In this document: positions 36,874 to 50,800 of the stretch, one piece after another | How the letters are laid out: every line of letters starts with the position of its first letter | How positions within the stretch are numbered: position 1 is the stretch's first letter | Source: Alphaproteobacteria bacterium | GTDB lineage: Bacteria; Pseudomonadota; Alphaproteobacteria; Elsterales; Elsteraceae | Assembly: GCA_004292755.1 (NCBI GenBank) | Contig: RDXE01000028.1 | Location: 47,661 to 111,660 of the forward strand | Length of the DNA: 64,000 nt | Direction: 5' to 3' | Notes under the pieces: generated by a model | What the model was told of the DNA's origin: nothing | Databases searched by the model: none | What the model saw: the letters and a program-made list of their open reading frames with translations, nothing else | Translations under genes and position numbers: made by a program

Positions 36874-37049
36874 GCGCTGACCATCGCACGCCCCGATCCG
36901 TTGGGGCAACCCGCTGAGGCAGGGATCGGCACCCGCTGCCGGGCTGGTCGGCCGTGCCGCTGTCGAGGTTTCCTGTCCAACTGCCACCCCACCCCTTGCC
37001 AGTGGCAGACAGACCGGGCAGGGTCCCGCGGTAGTTTGAGAGCCATGCC

Positions 37050-37880
37050 ATGCCTGAGTTGCCTGAGGTTGAAACCGTGTGTCGCGGCATGGCTGCTGCC
37101 CTGGAGGGGCACCGGTTGACGCGGGTTGAGGTGCGGCGCCCGGACCTGCGCTTTCCGCTGCCGCCAGACCTTGGCGAGCGCATGGGCGGGCGCCAGGTGG
37201 TGCGGGTTTGGCGGCGGGCGAAGTACTTTCAGATCGGGCTGGACGATAACCAAGTCATGCTGGGGCATCTCGGCATGTCCGGGCGGATTGTGATCTCACC
37301 CGCTGCACCGAACGACCTCGGGCCACACGACCACATCCTGTTCCATGTGGACACAGGTGCCGTGCTGCGGTTCACCGATCCCAGACGATTCGGCATGGTG
37401 GACATCACCGATCAAACCCATCTCGCCAGTCACAAGTGGCTGGCTGGACTGGGGCCAGAACCTCTGGAAGCAGGCTTCGGGCCAGACACGCTGCTGGCTG
37501 CGGCGGCAGGGCGGCGCACGTCCCTGAAAGCGCTGCTGCTGGATCAGCAAGTGGTGGCGGGCCTTGGAAACATTTACGTGTGCGAAGCCCTCTATCATGC
37601 CCGCCTGGACCCGCGGCGAGAGGCTGGCAGCCTCACCCCAGCCGAAGCCAAGCGGTTGGCAAAGGCAATCCGGTCGGTCCTCACCCGTGCCATCGCTGCT
37701 GGCGGCTCTTCCTTGCGCGACCACGTGCAAACCAACGGCGAATTGGGCTATTTCCAACATGAGTGGGCAGTGTACGGCAAAGAAGGCGAGGCGTGCCCAG
37801 CCTGCACCTGTGGCCAGGGCATCAGCCGGATCGTGCAGTCGAACCGCTCAACCTTTTATTGTGCCCATCGCCAGCGGTGA
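37050..37880 (+). CDS. mutM: Formamidopyrimidine-DNA glycosylase MutM (Fpg)
   Basis: A 276-aa DNA-repair glycosylase for 8-oxoguanine. The catalytic N-terminus is PELPEVETVCRGMAAALEGH. Lys in MLGHLGMSGRIVI, then DPRRFGMVDI and LLDQQVVAGLGNIYVCEALY follow. The C-terminal zinc finger is CPACTCGQGISRIVQSNRST, then FYCAHRQR. The fourth zinc ligand, normally Cys in FYCPxCQR, is Arg274, encoded by CGC, one base from TGC. The neighbouring His273 might substitute. The start matches the family exactly (PELPE follows the Met). Confidence 0.96.
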   Translation: MPELPEVETVCRGMAAALEGHRLTRVEVRRPDLRFPLPPDLGERMGGRQVVRVWRRAKYFQIGLDDNQVMLGHLGMSGRIVISPAAPNDLGPHDHILFHVDTGAVLRFTDPRRFGMVDITDQTHLASHKWLAGLGPEPLEAGFGPDTLLAAAAGRRTSLKALLLDQQVVAGLGNIYVCEALYHARLDPRREAGSLTPAEAKRLAKAIRSVLTRAIAAGGSSLRDHVQTNGELGYFQHEWAVYGKEGEACPACTCGQGISRIVQSNRSTFYCAHRQR

Positions 37881-37952
37881 ACCCGGCAGGCGCGCTGGCA
37901 CGCCAGCGATAGCCTTGCGTGGATGTGGGGCAGTGGGGCACAACAGCCAGCG

Positions 37953-38345
37953 ATGATACGCCACGCGATCCCATTGCTGTTCGCCCCTCTGCGTGCCGCT
38001 CTGGTGCCAGCCCTTCTGGGGTTGCTGCTGCTTGCCAGTGCGCCTGCGGCGGCCCAGCGCTATGTGCTGGGGACCGAGGATGTGCCGTTGATGCCGGGCC
38101 TCTCCTTGCGGGCCGATACGCTCACCTCCTTTGATTCCGCGCGCGGGCGCGTCGTCTCGATCTACGGCGGCGGCCAGCTGCAGCGCGCTCAGGTGTTGGA
38201 GTTTTATCGTCGCTCGCTACCGCCGCTTGGCTGGGATGTGGTGACCACGCGCCTGTTCCGCCGCGAGGGCGAGCACCTGTCGATCGATGTGGAGGACCGC
38301 GGCGGCGGTGTCGCGGTTCACTTCCTATTGGTTCCGGCGAACTAG
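37953..38345 (+). CDS. Secreted hypothetical protein
   Basis: A 130-aa protein with a signal peptide ([18 protein letters not shown], then QRYV). The mature part ([20 protein letters not shown], a [20 protein letters not shown] helix, then [12 protein letters not shown]) looks like a small alpha/beta periplasmic domain. The Leu-rich pattern is known to me from conserved alphaproteobacterial hypotheticals next to mutM and crotonase genes, without a function. ATG 37953 is chosen from two in-frame starts because it begins the signal peptide. It lies between mutM and the enoyl-CoA hydratase. Confidence 0.75.
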   Translation: MIRHAIPLLFAPLRAALVPALLGLLLLASAPAAAQRYVLGTEDVPLMPGLSLRADTLTSFDSARGRVVSIYGGGQLQRAQVLEFYRRSLPPLGWDVVTTRLFRREGEHLSIDVEDRGGGVAVHFLLVPAN

Positions 38346-38395
38346 CCCTTCCGAACCTCTCCCCACCCCTCCCCACCCCCTCACGGGAGTTGCCG

Positions 38396-39172
38396 ATGTC
38401 CTACGAGATGCTGCTGGTTGAAACGCGCGGTGCAGTTGGCCTGATCACGCTGAACAGGCCGAAGGCACTGAACGCCCTGTGCGCCCAATTGATGCAGGAA
38501 CTGGGGCGCGCCGTTGCCGCCCTGGATGCCGATGACGCCGTCGGCGCCATTGTCATCACTGGGTCGGAGCGCGCGTTTGCAGCCGGCGCCGACATCAAGG
38601 AAATGAAGGACTTCACCTTCGCCGAGGTGTTTGGCTCCAACTTCATCACTCGCGATTGGGAACACGTCTCCCGCGTGCGCAAGCCCGTGATCGCAGCTGT
38701 GGCTGGATTCGCACTGGGTGGCGGCTGCGAACTGGCGATGATGTGCGACATGATCCTGGCGGCCGACACGGCCAAGTTCGGCCAACCCGAAGTGACCATC
38801 GGCACCATCCCCGGTGCGGGCGGAACGCAGCGCCTGACCCGCGTGGTTGGCAAGTCCAAGGCCATGCACATGGTGCTGACGGGTGAGATGATCGGCGCCG
38901 AAGAAGCCGAGCGCATCGGCCTGGTCGCCAAGGTCTATCCTGCTGCCGACCTGGTTGCTGAAGCCGTGAAAACGGCGGAGAAGATCGCAAGCTTCTCCCG
39001 CCCGATCATCGCAATGGCCAAGGAAGCCGTCAGCAAAGCCTATGAAACGACGCTGACCGAAGGCATCGGATTTGAGCGCCGCCTGTTCCACGCCACCTTC
39101 GCGACGGATGATCAGAAGGAGGGCATGACCGCCTTCGCCGAAAAGCGCAAGGCGGACTACAAGCATCGCTAA
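38396..39172 (+). CDS. Enoyl-CoA hydratase (crotonase)
   Basis: A 258-aa enzyme that hydrates trans-2-enoyl-CoA in beta-oxidation. Both catalytic glutamates are present ([13 protein letters not shown] and [10 protein letters not shown]), as are the oxyanion-hole segment [10 protein letters not shown] and [20 protein letters not shown]. The C-terminus ([20 protein letters not shown]) matches the short-chain mitochondrial-type ECHS1 enzymes closely. ATG 38396 follows GGGAG; an in-frame TTG at 38390 is less likely. The stop overlaps the next gene by one base (TAATG). Confidence 0.96.
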   Translation: MSYEMLLVETRGAVGLITLNRPKALNALCAQLMQELGRAVAALDADDAVGAIVITGSERAFAAGADIKEMKDFTFAEVFGSNFITRDWEHVSRVRKPVIAAVAGFALGGGCELAMMCDMILAADTAKFGQPEVTIGTIPGAGGTQRLTRVVGKSKAMHMVLTGEMIGAEEAERIGLVAKVYPAADLVAEAVKTAEKIASFSRPIIAMAKEAVSKAYETTLTEGIGFERRLFHATFATDDQKEGMTAFAEKRKADYKHR

Positions 39173-40332
39173 TGCCGCCGGGGCGGATCTTTCGCTACAT
39201 CTTCGGGCAGGCGGCGCTGGCCACGGGGCTAGTCGCCGTCTCGCTCGGGCTGGCGATATGGTTGACCCAGTCGCTCCGGTTTGTGGACTGGATCGTCAAC
39301 CGTGGTCTGCCGATCTCCACCTTTTTGACCATTGCGGCATTGACCATGCCGCTGTTCCTGTCGGCGATCATCCCGATCTCGTGCTTCGCGGCCGTCTTGT
39401 TCACCTACAACAAGCTGGCGGGCGACAGCGAGTTGGTGGTGATGCGCGCCTCCGGCGTCGGCCCTGCTCGGTTGATGGCGCCTGCCATCAGTCTGGCCGT
39501 GATCGTCGCTGGAATCGGCTGGCTGCTGAACCTGTATCTTCTGCCCACCGCCTATGGGCAGTTCAAGGATCTGCAATGGCAGATCCGCAACTCCTTTGCC
39601 TCCATCCTCATTCAAGAAGGGGTGTTCACCCCGATTGATGACCGCATGGTGATCTTCGTGCGCGAGCAAAGCAGCGCGGGCGAGTTGCTGGGGCTGATGG
39701 TGCATGACAGTCGCGAGCCCGATCGCACGATCACACTGGTGGCGGAACGTGGCGCGCTGGTCAGCTCTGCTGAGGGGCCGCGGGTTGTAATGGTCAATGG
39801 CAACCGACAGGAATTGGACACCCGCGACGGGCGGATCTCCTTCCTGTTCTTTGATCGCTACACCATCACCCTGGATGCCGCCGCAAATGCAGCGGTTGGC
39901 ATCCGGCAGCGCGATGCGACCGAGCGGTTTCTGTGGGAGCTGTTGGATCCCGCCGACCCCGTGGACACGCGCACGCGCGGTGTGTTCCGCGCCGAAGGGC
40001 ATAGTCGGCTGGCGAATCCCCTCTATACCATCGTGTTTACCGTGATCGCCCTGGCGGCCCTGCTGGGCGGATCATTTTCGCGCCGCGGCCAAAGCCTGCG
40101 CATGGTCGGCGCTGTGGCCGCAGTGGTCGCCTTGCAGGCGCTGGCAATTGGCCTGACCAATCTGGCGGGGCGCAATGCCGGGCTGATCCCGTTGTTGTAC
40201 CTCGTCCCCGTTCTGGCAACGGCTGTGGCACTTGGCGCGGTGGCTGCCCCACCGGGCTGGTTTGAACACCGCTTCGGTCGGCCCAACAGCCCATTGGCGC
40301 CTGAGAACGCCCCACCGATCACAAAGCCTTGA
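39172..40332 (+). CDS. LptF/LptG family lipopolysaccharide export permease
   Basis: A 386-aa inner-membrane protein with the YjgP/YjgQ layout: N-terminal coupling helix and membrane segments ([20 protein letters not shown], then [20 protein letters not shown]), the conserved [16 protein letters not shown], a periplasmic jellyroll (about residues 130-260) and C-terminal membrane segments. It would be the permease half of the LptBFG ABC transporter that extracts LPS from the inner membrane. LptF is favoured by length and the N-terminal motif, but LptG is not excluded; the partner gene is not adjacent. It starts on the TAATG of the hydratase stop. Confidence 0.9.
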   Translation: MPPGRIFRYIFGQAALATGLVAVSLGLAIWLTQSLRFVDWIVNRGLPISTFLTIAALTMPLFLSAIIPISCFAAVLFTYNKLAGDSELVVMRASGVGPARLMAPAISLAVIVAGIGWLLNLYLLPTAYGQFKDLQWQIRNSFASILIQEGVFTPIDDRMVIFVREQSSAGELLGLMVHDSREPDRTITLVAERGALVSSAEGPRVVMVNGNRQELDTRDGRISFLFFDRYTITLDAAANAAVGIRQRDATERFLWELLDPADPVDTRTRGVFRAEGHSRLANPLYTIVFTVIALAALLGGSFSRRGQSLRMVGAVAAVVALQALAIGLTNLAGRNAGLIPLLYLVPVLATAVALGAVAAPPGWFEHRFGRPNSPLAPENAPPITKP

Positions 40333-40387
40333 CCCGGCTGCCGGGGCTGCGTATAAGCCTCGCCTCCGCGAGTTCAAGAGTAGACCG

Positions 40388-40654
40388 ATGGCACATCACG
40401 CCTCCGCCAAGAAGCGCATTCGTCAGACCGAGCGTCGAACCCTGGTCAACCGGATGCGAGTGTCCCGCATCCGCACCTTTGTGAAGAAGGTGGAGCTGGC
40501 GATTGAAGCTGGCGACAAGTCGGCCGCTCAGCAAGCGTTTCAGGCGGCTCAGCCCGAAATGATGCGTGGCATCACCAAAGGTGTTCTGCACCGGAATACC
40601 GTTTCCCGTAAGCTGTCTCGACTGTCGAAGGCGATCAAGGCGCTCGGCGCCTAG
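40388..40654 (+). CDS. rpsT: 30S ribosomal protein S20
   Basis: An 88-aa basic protein. The start [20 protein letters not shown] and the later [20 protein letters not shown] are standard S20 features. It binds 16S rRNA early in small-subunit assembly. It lies 55 bases after the LptF/G gene and is followed by a strong terminator; the dnaA gene begins about 500 bases further on, an order common in alphaproteobacteria. Confidence 0.98.
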   Translation: MAHHASAKKRIRQTERRTLVNRMRVSRIRTFVKKVELAIEAGDKSAAQQAFQAAQPEMMRGITKGVLHRNTVSRKLSRLSKAIKALGA

Positions 40655-40680
40655 TCCAAACCGCCCGTCGATTGAGTAGC

Positions 40681-40715
40681 AAAGCCCTTCGCTGTTTCGC
40701 AGCGGAGGGCTTTTT
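40681..40715 (+). terminator. Rho-independent terminator of rpsT
   Basis: AAAGCCCTTCGCTG (40681-40694) pairs with CAGCGGAGGGCTTT (about 40700-40713) around a short TTTCG loop, with one mismatch, and runs directly into TTTTT at 40711-40715. It starts 27 bases after the rpsT stop codon. Confidence 0.92.
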
Positions 40716-41156
40716 CATTTGATTCCAACGCCTTAAGATTCTCTCAGAGAGTTTTTGCGCGGATTCCTTGGGCTTGCCCGAATCAAGACTCTTTTTTCAC
40801 AATCGGGCAGATTCGTTCGCTGGACTCACCCCCCAGCCCTGGATAGAGTCCCCGCCCACAGGCCGAATGATGGGAAGTTCGGAAAATACCTGTGAATAAG
40901 TCGCCCGCTCGCAGGCGACGAAAAAGACTGGGTGGCTTCATGTGCAAGACTAGATCATTTGATCGGGCCGTGCTGGTGGATTGCCACTCGGTCTCGACTG
41001 TCTGGTACAGCGAACGGAATACGAATAGCGACAGCACAGTCGTTTTTATCTATTCCGGAGATTGATTTTACTTTTCTTCTCAAGCTAGGCCAAACTGTGA
41101 CAGTGGGGTTGCTAAAGACCCCCTTGAACATTGATCTTTGTCAGGAGACCAGGGCT
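40716..41156 (+). other. dnaA upstream region, possible origin elements
   Basis: 441 bases without a gene, more AT-rich than the flanking coding DNA. TGTGAATAA at 40891-40899 is one mismatch from the DnaA box TGTGGATAA, and TTTTTCACA at 40793-40801 is a weaker match on the other orientation. A short palindrome (CTCTCAGAGAG) lies near 40741. There is no dense cluster of DnaA boxes, so this may be only the dnaA promoter region; in many alphaproteobacteria the origin is elsewhere. AGGAGA precedes the dnaA start by about 8 bases. Confidence 0.45.
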
Positions 41157-42683
41157 ATGGCGGACACCGCCGGACCCGAGCATCAGCTATCGGCTCAATG
41201 GAACCGCGTGCGCGGGCGACTGCGTCAGGAAGTGGGCGAGGCGGCGTTTCACAGCTGGCTCACCCCTCTGGTGCTGGCAGGTGTGCGCGATGGGGCTGTG
41301 CAAATGGGGCTGCCAACACGGTTCCAGCGGGATTGGGTCGCGCGTCATTACGCCGATCGCTTGCGCAGCCTGTGGTGTGGCGAGAACCCAGCCGTGCGCA
41401 CAGTCGAACTGCTGGTGGTGCCAAGCCGGGCGCCAAAGCCAATGCCCGTGATCGAGGCGGACGCTGGTGCTCTCGTCACTCTCGGCGATGACGCGCCTCT
41501 GCCTGCGCGGGCGGTTGATGGAGACCGGTCGCGCTGGTCCCAGTCGTTAGCCCCAACCCCCCTGCCCTCGTTGCGCACCGGCGGTGTGTCCCACACTGGT
41601 GCGACCCCAGGCCCTGGCGTTACGGCTGCTCCCGCCAGTGGGGACACTCAAGACGCGCTGGTGTCGGGCGAGTTGGATGCCCGCTTCACCTTCGATGATT
41701 TCGTGGTCGGCAAGCCGAATGAACTGGCCTTCGCCGCCGCGCGCCGCGTGGCGGAGCAGCCGACAGCTGAGTACAATCCCCTGTTCCTCTATGGCGGTGT
41801 GGGGCTTGGCAAAACCCACTTGATGCACGCCATTGCGTGGGAAATCCGGCGGCGCGAACCAGGTCGGCGGGTGGTTTACATGTCGGCCGAAAAGTTTATG
41901 TATCAATTTGTTCGTGCCCTGCGGTTCAAGGACACGCTGGAATTTAAGAACCAGTTTCGCAGTGTTGATGTGCTGATGATTGATGACGTTCAATTCATCT
42001 CGGGTAAGGACTCAACGCAGGAAGAGTTTTTCCACACGTTCAATGCTCTGGTGGATCAGCGCAAGCAATTGGTGATCTCGGCAGACAAATCCCCCTCAGA
42101 CTTGGAAGGGTTGGAAGAACGCCTGCGGTCCCGCCTCGGTTGGGGCTTGGTTGCCGACATACATCCAACCACCTACGAGCTGCGCCTTGGCATTCTTCAG
42201 TCAAAGCTGGAGCAGCAAGGGGCCGATATTCCGCAAAAGGTGCTGGAGCTGCTGGCCCACAAGGTTCAATCCAACGTCCGCGAGTTGGAGGGGGCACTCA
42301 CCCGCCTGACGGCCCATGCCAAGCTGGTCAACCGCTCGATCACCGTTGATGTCGCCCAGGACGTGCTGCAAGATGTGCTGCGTGCCAATGACCGCCGCGT
42401 CACCATCGAAGACATCCAGCGGCGGGTGTGCGAGCATTTCGGCATCCGCCATGCCGACATGAGCAGCGCTCGCCGGGCGCGCGCTGTGGCTCGTCCCCGA
42501 CAAGTGGCGATGTACCTTGCCAAGCAACTCACCACCCGCTCGCTGCCGGAGATCGGGCGCAAGTTCGGTGGCCGGGATCACACCACGGTGATGCATGCCG
42601 TGCGCAAGATTGAAGAGCTGGTGGCAAGCGACGCAGCCCTGGCGGAGGATGTTGCGCTGTTGCGGGGCATGCTGGGCGGCTGA
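41157..42683 (+). CDS. dnaA: Chromosomal replication initiator DnaA
   Basis: A 508-aa initiator ATPase. Domain I is [20 protein letters not shown]; domain II is a variable linker of about 100 residues; domain III carries Walker A ([17 protein letters not shown]) and Walker B ([20 protein letters not shown]); domain IV has the DnaA-box-reading signature [17 protein letters not shown]. The long linker is partly Pro/Ala-rich. ATG 41157 is chosen from the AGGAGA site and standard N-terminus; the frame opens back to 40932. It heads dnaA-dnaN-recF-gyrB. Confidence 0.98.
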   Translation: MADTAGPEHQLSAQWNRVRGRLRQEVGEAAFHSWLTPLVLAGVRDGAVQMGLPTRFQRDWVARHYADRLRSLWCGENPAVRTVELLVVPSRAPKPMPVIEADAGALVTLGDDAPLPARAVDGDRSRWSQSLAPTPLPSLRTGGVSHTGATPGPGVTAAPASGDTQDALVSGELDARFTFDDFVVGKPNELAFAAARRVAEQPTAEYNPLFLYGGVGLGKTHLMHAIAWEIRRREPGRRVVYMSAEKFMYQFVRALRFKDTLEFKNQFRSVDVLMIDDVQFISGKDSTQEEFFHTFNALVDQRKQLVISADKSPSDLEGLEERLRSRLGWGLVADIHPTTYELRLGILQSKLEQQGADIPQKVLELLAHKVQSNVRELEGALTRLTAHAKLVNRSITVDVAQDVLQDVLRANDRRVTIEDIQRRVCEHFGIRHADMSSARRARAVARPRQVAMYLAKQLTTRSLPEIGRKFGGRDHTTVMHAVRKIEELVASDAALAEDVALLRGMLGG

Positions 42684-42818
42684 GGTGGTTTCTCTTCCGC
42701 TGCTGCAGGCTGTGCCAGAGTTGTTGAAAGGCTGCGGCACCTCCGCTACACCCTTCGTCCCATCCTTGCGCGGTCCGGTGCCGCCGCACGGCCCGTCACG
42801 CTGTTTCGAGTTCCTGCG

Positions 42819-43933
42819 ATGAAGCTGACCATCGACCGCACCGCCCTGTTGAAGTGCCTAACCCACGTGCAAAGCGTGGTGGAGCGGCGCAACACCATCC
42901 CGATCTTGTCCAACGTGCTGATTTCAGCCGGGGATGGTCACATCGGGTTGACCGCGACGGACATGGACATCGACATCGTTGAGCGCGCCGTGGCATCTGT
43001 TGAGGTGCCGGGTTCGACGACTGCACCAGCCCACACCCTCTATGACATTGTGCGCAAGCTGCCGGATGGCTCTGAGGTGGAACTGGATGGGGGCGGTGAT
43101 AAGGAACGGGTGCGGGTGCGCGCCGGTCGTTCCACCTTCACCCTGCCCGCACTCCCCGTGGCTGACTTCCCTGCGATCAGCGGCGACAGCCTGCCCCACA
43201 GCTTCGAACTGACCGCCACCGAACTGAAGCGCCTGATTGACCGGACCAAGTTCGCGATCTCCACCGAAGAGACGCGGTACTACTTGAACGGCATCTACGT
43301 GCATGCAACCCGCATGGACGATCGCCCGGTGCTGCGCGCCGTTGCCACCGACGGCCACCGCCTTGCACGGGTTGAGCAGGAATGTCCCGACGGTGCCACT
43401 GGCATGCCGGGCGTGATTGTGCCGCGCAAGACGGTGCAGGAATTGCGCAAACTGCTGGATGAAGTGGATCAGCCAGTCGCCATCTCTCTGTCCGAGACGC
43501 GCATCCGCTTCGCCTTTGGCGCCGTTGTGCTCACCTCCAAGCTGATCGACGGCACCTTCCCGGATTACGAGCGGGTGATCCCGACCGGCAACGACAAGGT
43601 GATGGAAGTATCCGTCAAGCCATTCTCCGCAGCCGTGGATCGTGTCGCCACCATATCGACCGAGAAGAGCCGCGCGGTGAAGCTGGCGGTGCAGCGTGGT
43701 ACCCTGACCCTGTCTGCCACCAGCCCCGATGCAGGCTCAGCGACCGAGGAGTTGGAGGCCGTGTACACCGGGCCTTCAATCGAAATCGGCTTCAACTCAC
43801 GCTATCTGCTGGACATCACGCAACAGATCGAAGGCGACGAAGCCAAGTTCATGATGGCCGACGCCGCGGCGCCGACTGTGATTTATGATGCAGCCGATCC
43901 GGAAGCCGTGTTCGTGCTGATGCCGATGCGGGT

Positions 43934-43937
<4 letters not shown>
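42819..43937 (+). CDS. dnaN: DNA polymerase III beta subunit (sliding clamp)
   Basis: A 372-aa clamp that tethers polymerase to DNA. Recognisable parts are the first-domain start MKLTIDRTALLKCLTHVQSV, NTIPILSNVLI, YYLNGIYVHAT, ATDGHRLARVE, and the C-terminal hydrophobic-cleft tail VFVLMPMRV (usual end MPMRL). The 135-base gap from dnaA holds no other gene. Its stop overlaps recF by 4 bases (GTGA). Confidence 0.98.
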
Positions 43938-47600
<3,663 letters not shown>

Positions 47601-47655
47601 GGGCTGACCCAGCCCGTCGGTGGGACCCTGACCCGCCGCACCTGCCGACCCTGAC

Positions 47656-47776
47656 AATCAAAACGGCGCCCTCGGAAACCGAGGGCGCCGCATGAAGTCG
47701 GCAGCGTCTTTGGGATGCCGAGCCCACACGAAGAGACTTTTGCTTGCGAAAAGCAGCCCCTTCTCGTTCTGCTATG
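47656..47776 (-). ncRNA. tracrRNA of the type II-C CRISPR system
   Basis: About 120 nt on the minus strand between gyrB and cas9, divergent from cas9. The 25 bases at 47753-47777 match the minus-strand CRISPR repeat at 23 positions (one change would give a G-U pair), so the RNA carries an anti-repeat at its 5-prime end. A four-base internal loop and a further short pairing (UGCG with CGCA) extend the duplex. Downstream hairpins are CUUUU/AAAAG, UCGGCA/UGCCGA, and a terminal perfect 12-bp stem followed by UUUUGAUU. A promoter with -35 TTGACC and -10 TAGCAT, 18 bases apart, places the start near 47775-47776. The 3-prime end is estimated. Confidence 0.9.
47660..47690 (-). terminator. Rho-independent terminator of the tracrRNA
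   Basis: On the minus strand, 12 bases (CGGCGCCCTCGG, 47690-47679) pair perfectly with CCGAGGGCGCCG (47675-47664) around a TTT loop, followed by TTTT at 47663-47660. The T-run exists only in this direction, so it belongs to the tracrRNA rather than to gyrB, although the hairpin may also help stop gyrB transcription. Confidence 0.9.
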
Positions 47777-47781
47777 CAACT

Positions 47782-47811
47782 ATGCTAGCGCATAGCGAAC
47801 GGGGAGGTCAA
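47782..47811 (-). promoter_or_regulatory. tracrRNA promoter, overlapping the cas9 ribosome site
   Basis: Minus-strand TTGACC (47811-47806) and TAGCAT (47787-47782) are 18 bases apart. The -35 box lies within GGGGAGGTCAAGC, the cas9 ribosome binding region (cas9 ATG at 47814). An inverted repeat CTATGC-TAGC-GCATAG (47780-47795) covers the -10 and could be a regulatory site. On the plus strand the same DNA holds -10-like TATGCA (47773) with an upstream TG and TATGCT (47781), candidates for the cas9 promoter. Confidence 0.65.
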
Positions 47812-47813
47812 GC

Positions 47814-50800
47814 ATGGCATCTGAACTCATCTTCGGTTTCGATCTTGGCACAACGTCGATTGGCTCAGCCGTCGTCAGAATGGACGAGATGGCTGAGACC
47901 GGCGACGTCCTGCACCTGGGGGTGCGCATCTTTCCAGAAGCGCGCGACCCCAAGGGCATCCCGCTCAACCAGGAGCGACGCAACCGGCGCATGATGCGGC
48001 GGCAGCTGCGCCGACGCCGCGTGCGACGGCGCGCGCTGAACAGCCTGTTGACCGAGGCTGGGCTGCTGCCACCCTTCAGCAAGGCCATCGACTCCGCTTG
48101 GTCGGCCGCGATGGCACTGGACCCCTGGGCATTGCGCGCCCGCGCCGTCAGCGAGCCGTTGAGCCCGCAGGAGCTGGGCCGCCTGCTCTACCACCTGGCT
48201 CACCGGCGGCACTTTCGCGGTCGTGACCTGCCGGAGGCGCCCGCCACAAAGCCCGACAAACAGGACCCAGCCGCCGCCGAAGAACAGGAGGCCTCATCCA
48301 AGCGGGAGGAGCATCGCAAGGCGCTGGCGGCGTCAGGCCTTACCGTTGGCGCCTTCCTTGCCGCCAAGGACCCGATCGAGGACCGGCGGCGCGGTCACCA
48401 TTTCGATCGCTCGGACGTCGAAGCCGAATTCCGCGCCATCCTGGCGGCCCAAGCGCCCCATCACGCGGCACTGGCCAACACCGACCTCACCACCGAAATG
48501 GAACGCGTGGTGTTCGATCAGAAGCCGGTGTTCTGGCGCAAGGGCACGCTGGGCGAATGTCCCTTCGACCCAGACAAACCGCTAGCAGCGTCGGCGTCCT
48601 GGGTCGCCCAGGAAAAACGCATGCTGGAGAAAGTGAACAATCTGCGCATCGAACAGGGCAATGGTCGCCCCCTGGATGAGCATGAGCGCAAGGTGATTAT
48701 CGACTTGTTGCGCAGGCAGGACACAGCCACCTGGCCTTCCATCCGCAAAGCCCTGAAGCCGTACTGGAAGTCCCAAGGCCTGCCAGAAACCCCCAAATTC
48801 AACTTGGAGCGCGGGGGCGAAGAAAAGCTGACAGGCAACCGCCTGGAGAACAGCCTTGCCAAGGCGATCGGCGCGCGCTGGCACGCTGATCCGGATTTCC
48901 AATCCCGCCTGCGCCGGGACATCCATGCGCGCCTGTATGAAGCTGACTATGGCCAGATCGGCCAACGCATCGTCATCCGTCGCGAGGCGGAGCGCCAGGC
49001 AAAGCGCACCGAGGCGCGGGACAGCCTGAAAGCAGACTTTCAGTTAACCGATGCCGAAGCCGATACCCTGGCCCGCTTGACCTTTCCAACGGGGTGGGAG
49101 CGGTTCTCCGAAGCCGCCCTGTGGCAGTTCCTGCCGCGCCTGGAAGCGGGGGCGGTGTTCGGCGCGCTGTTGGCAGGACCGGAGGAAGAAGAGTGGCGCG
49201 CCGCCACCTTCCCCAACCGTGCCAGACCGACGGGAACCTCCGTCGACCGCCTGCCGACAGCCAAGCACAACAAAGCAGAGCGCGACCGCCAGAAAGCCGT
49301 GCGCAACCCAACGGTGCTGCGGGTGCAGAACGAGCTGCGCAAGGTGGTCAACAACCTGATCGCCGTCTACGGCAAGCCTGATCGCATCCGCGTCGAAGTC
49401 GCCCGCGACGTGGGCAAGTCCGCGCGGGAGCGGGAGGAAGATCTGGTGCGCAACCGGGACCGCGAGAAGGAACGCAAAACAGCCGCCGCAGACTTGCAAA
49501 GCAACGGCATTGCCGAGCCATCGCGCAAAGACATCGAGAAATGGCTGCTGTGGCAGGAGTGCCGCAAGCAGTGCCCCTACACCGGCCGAGAGATCAGCTT
49601 CGCCGCCCTGTTCCACCACGGTGAGTTCCAGGTTGAACACATCTGGCCGCGCTCGCGCTCCCTCGATGACAGCTTTGCCAACAAAACCCTGTGCCACCGC
49701 GACTTCAACTTGACGAAGGCCAATCGCACCCCCTTCGAGGCGCTGCACCACAGCCCGGAGGAATGGGCCAAGGCACTGGACCGGGTGCGGGCCTTCATCG
49801 GGAAGCGCGGTCGCCCGAACATGAAGCTGCGCCGCTTTGCAGCAACGGAGATCCCAGCCGACTTTGCCGCCCGTCAGTTGACCGACACTGGCTATGCCGC
49901 CCGCCAAGCCGTCGGCTTTTTGAAGATGCTGTTCCCCGACCATGGCGCCACCAGCCAGGTGCGGGTCGCCACCCTGTCGGGCAAGGTCACCGACCGGCTG
50001 CGCCGCAGTTGGGGCTTAAACAAACTGCTGGCAGACGATGGGGAGAAAACCCGCGCCGACCACCGTCACCACGCCATTGATGCGCTGGTCGCAGCACTGG
50101 CCTACCCCGGCTACACCCAGCGCCTGTCGCGCTGGTTCCAGGCGAAAGACAGCCCAATCCCAGAACCCGAACCAGATCTGTCCCCGCCCTTCGCTGGAGT
50201 GCGGGAGCAGGCCAAGCGCCAGCTGGACCAGGTGGTGGTGTCCCACCGCGTGCGCCGCAAAGTCTCTGGTCCGCTGCACAAGGACACCACCTTCGGCGAT
50301 GGCGGCCAAGCGGACACCACCTACCGGTGGTTCCTAACGCGCAAGAAGGTGGAGACGCTGTCCAAGGACCTGCTGGCCAAGGACGATGCCTGGCCGGACG
50401 CCCATGTGCGGGATCGAGTGCGGGAGTGGGTGGCAACCAATGGCGGCGATCCCAAGAAAGCCTTCGGCACGGGCTATCCCACTGTATCCAAGGACGGCCC
50501 ACCCATCCGCAAGGTGCGCATCCGCATGAAGCAACAACTGTCACTGATGGTAAAGTTGAAGGATGGCTTCGCCGACCTTGGCAACAACCATCATGCCGCG
50601 ATCTACCAAACACCAGACGGTGAGACTGTGTTTCGCGTCGTTTCCCTAATGGAGGCAGCGACGCGATTGAGACACGGCCTGCCGGTGGTTGACCGCTCTC
50701 CTGAAGGAAACTTGAAGTTTCTGATGTCATTATCTGCAGGAGACACAGTGCGTCTGGCCGGAGATCGCGCAGGACTTTGGATTGTCCGAACTGTATCGTC

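Noticed and set aside
40932..41156. N-terminal extension of DnaA
   Set aside because: The extra 75 codons have no DnaA similarity; ATG 41157 has a good ribosome site and starts the known domain I.
47664..47690. Hairpin first read as the gyrB terminator
   Set aside because: No T-run follows it on the plus strand, whereas TTTT follows it on the minus strand, where it ends the tracrRNA.
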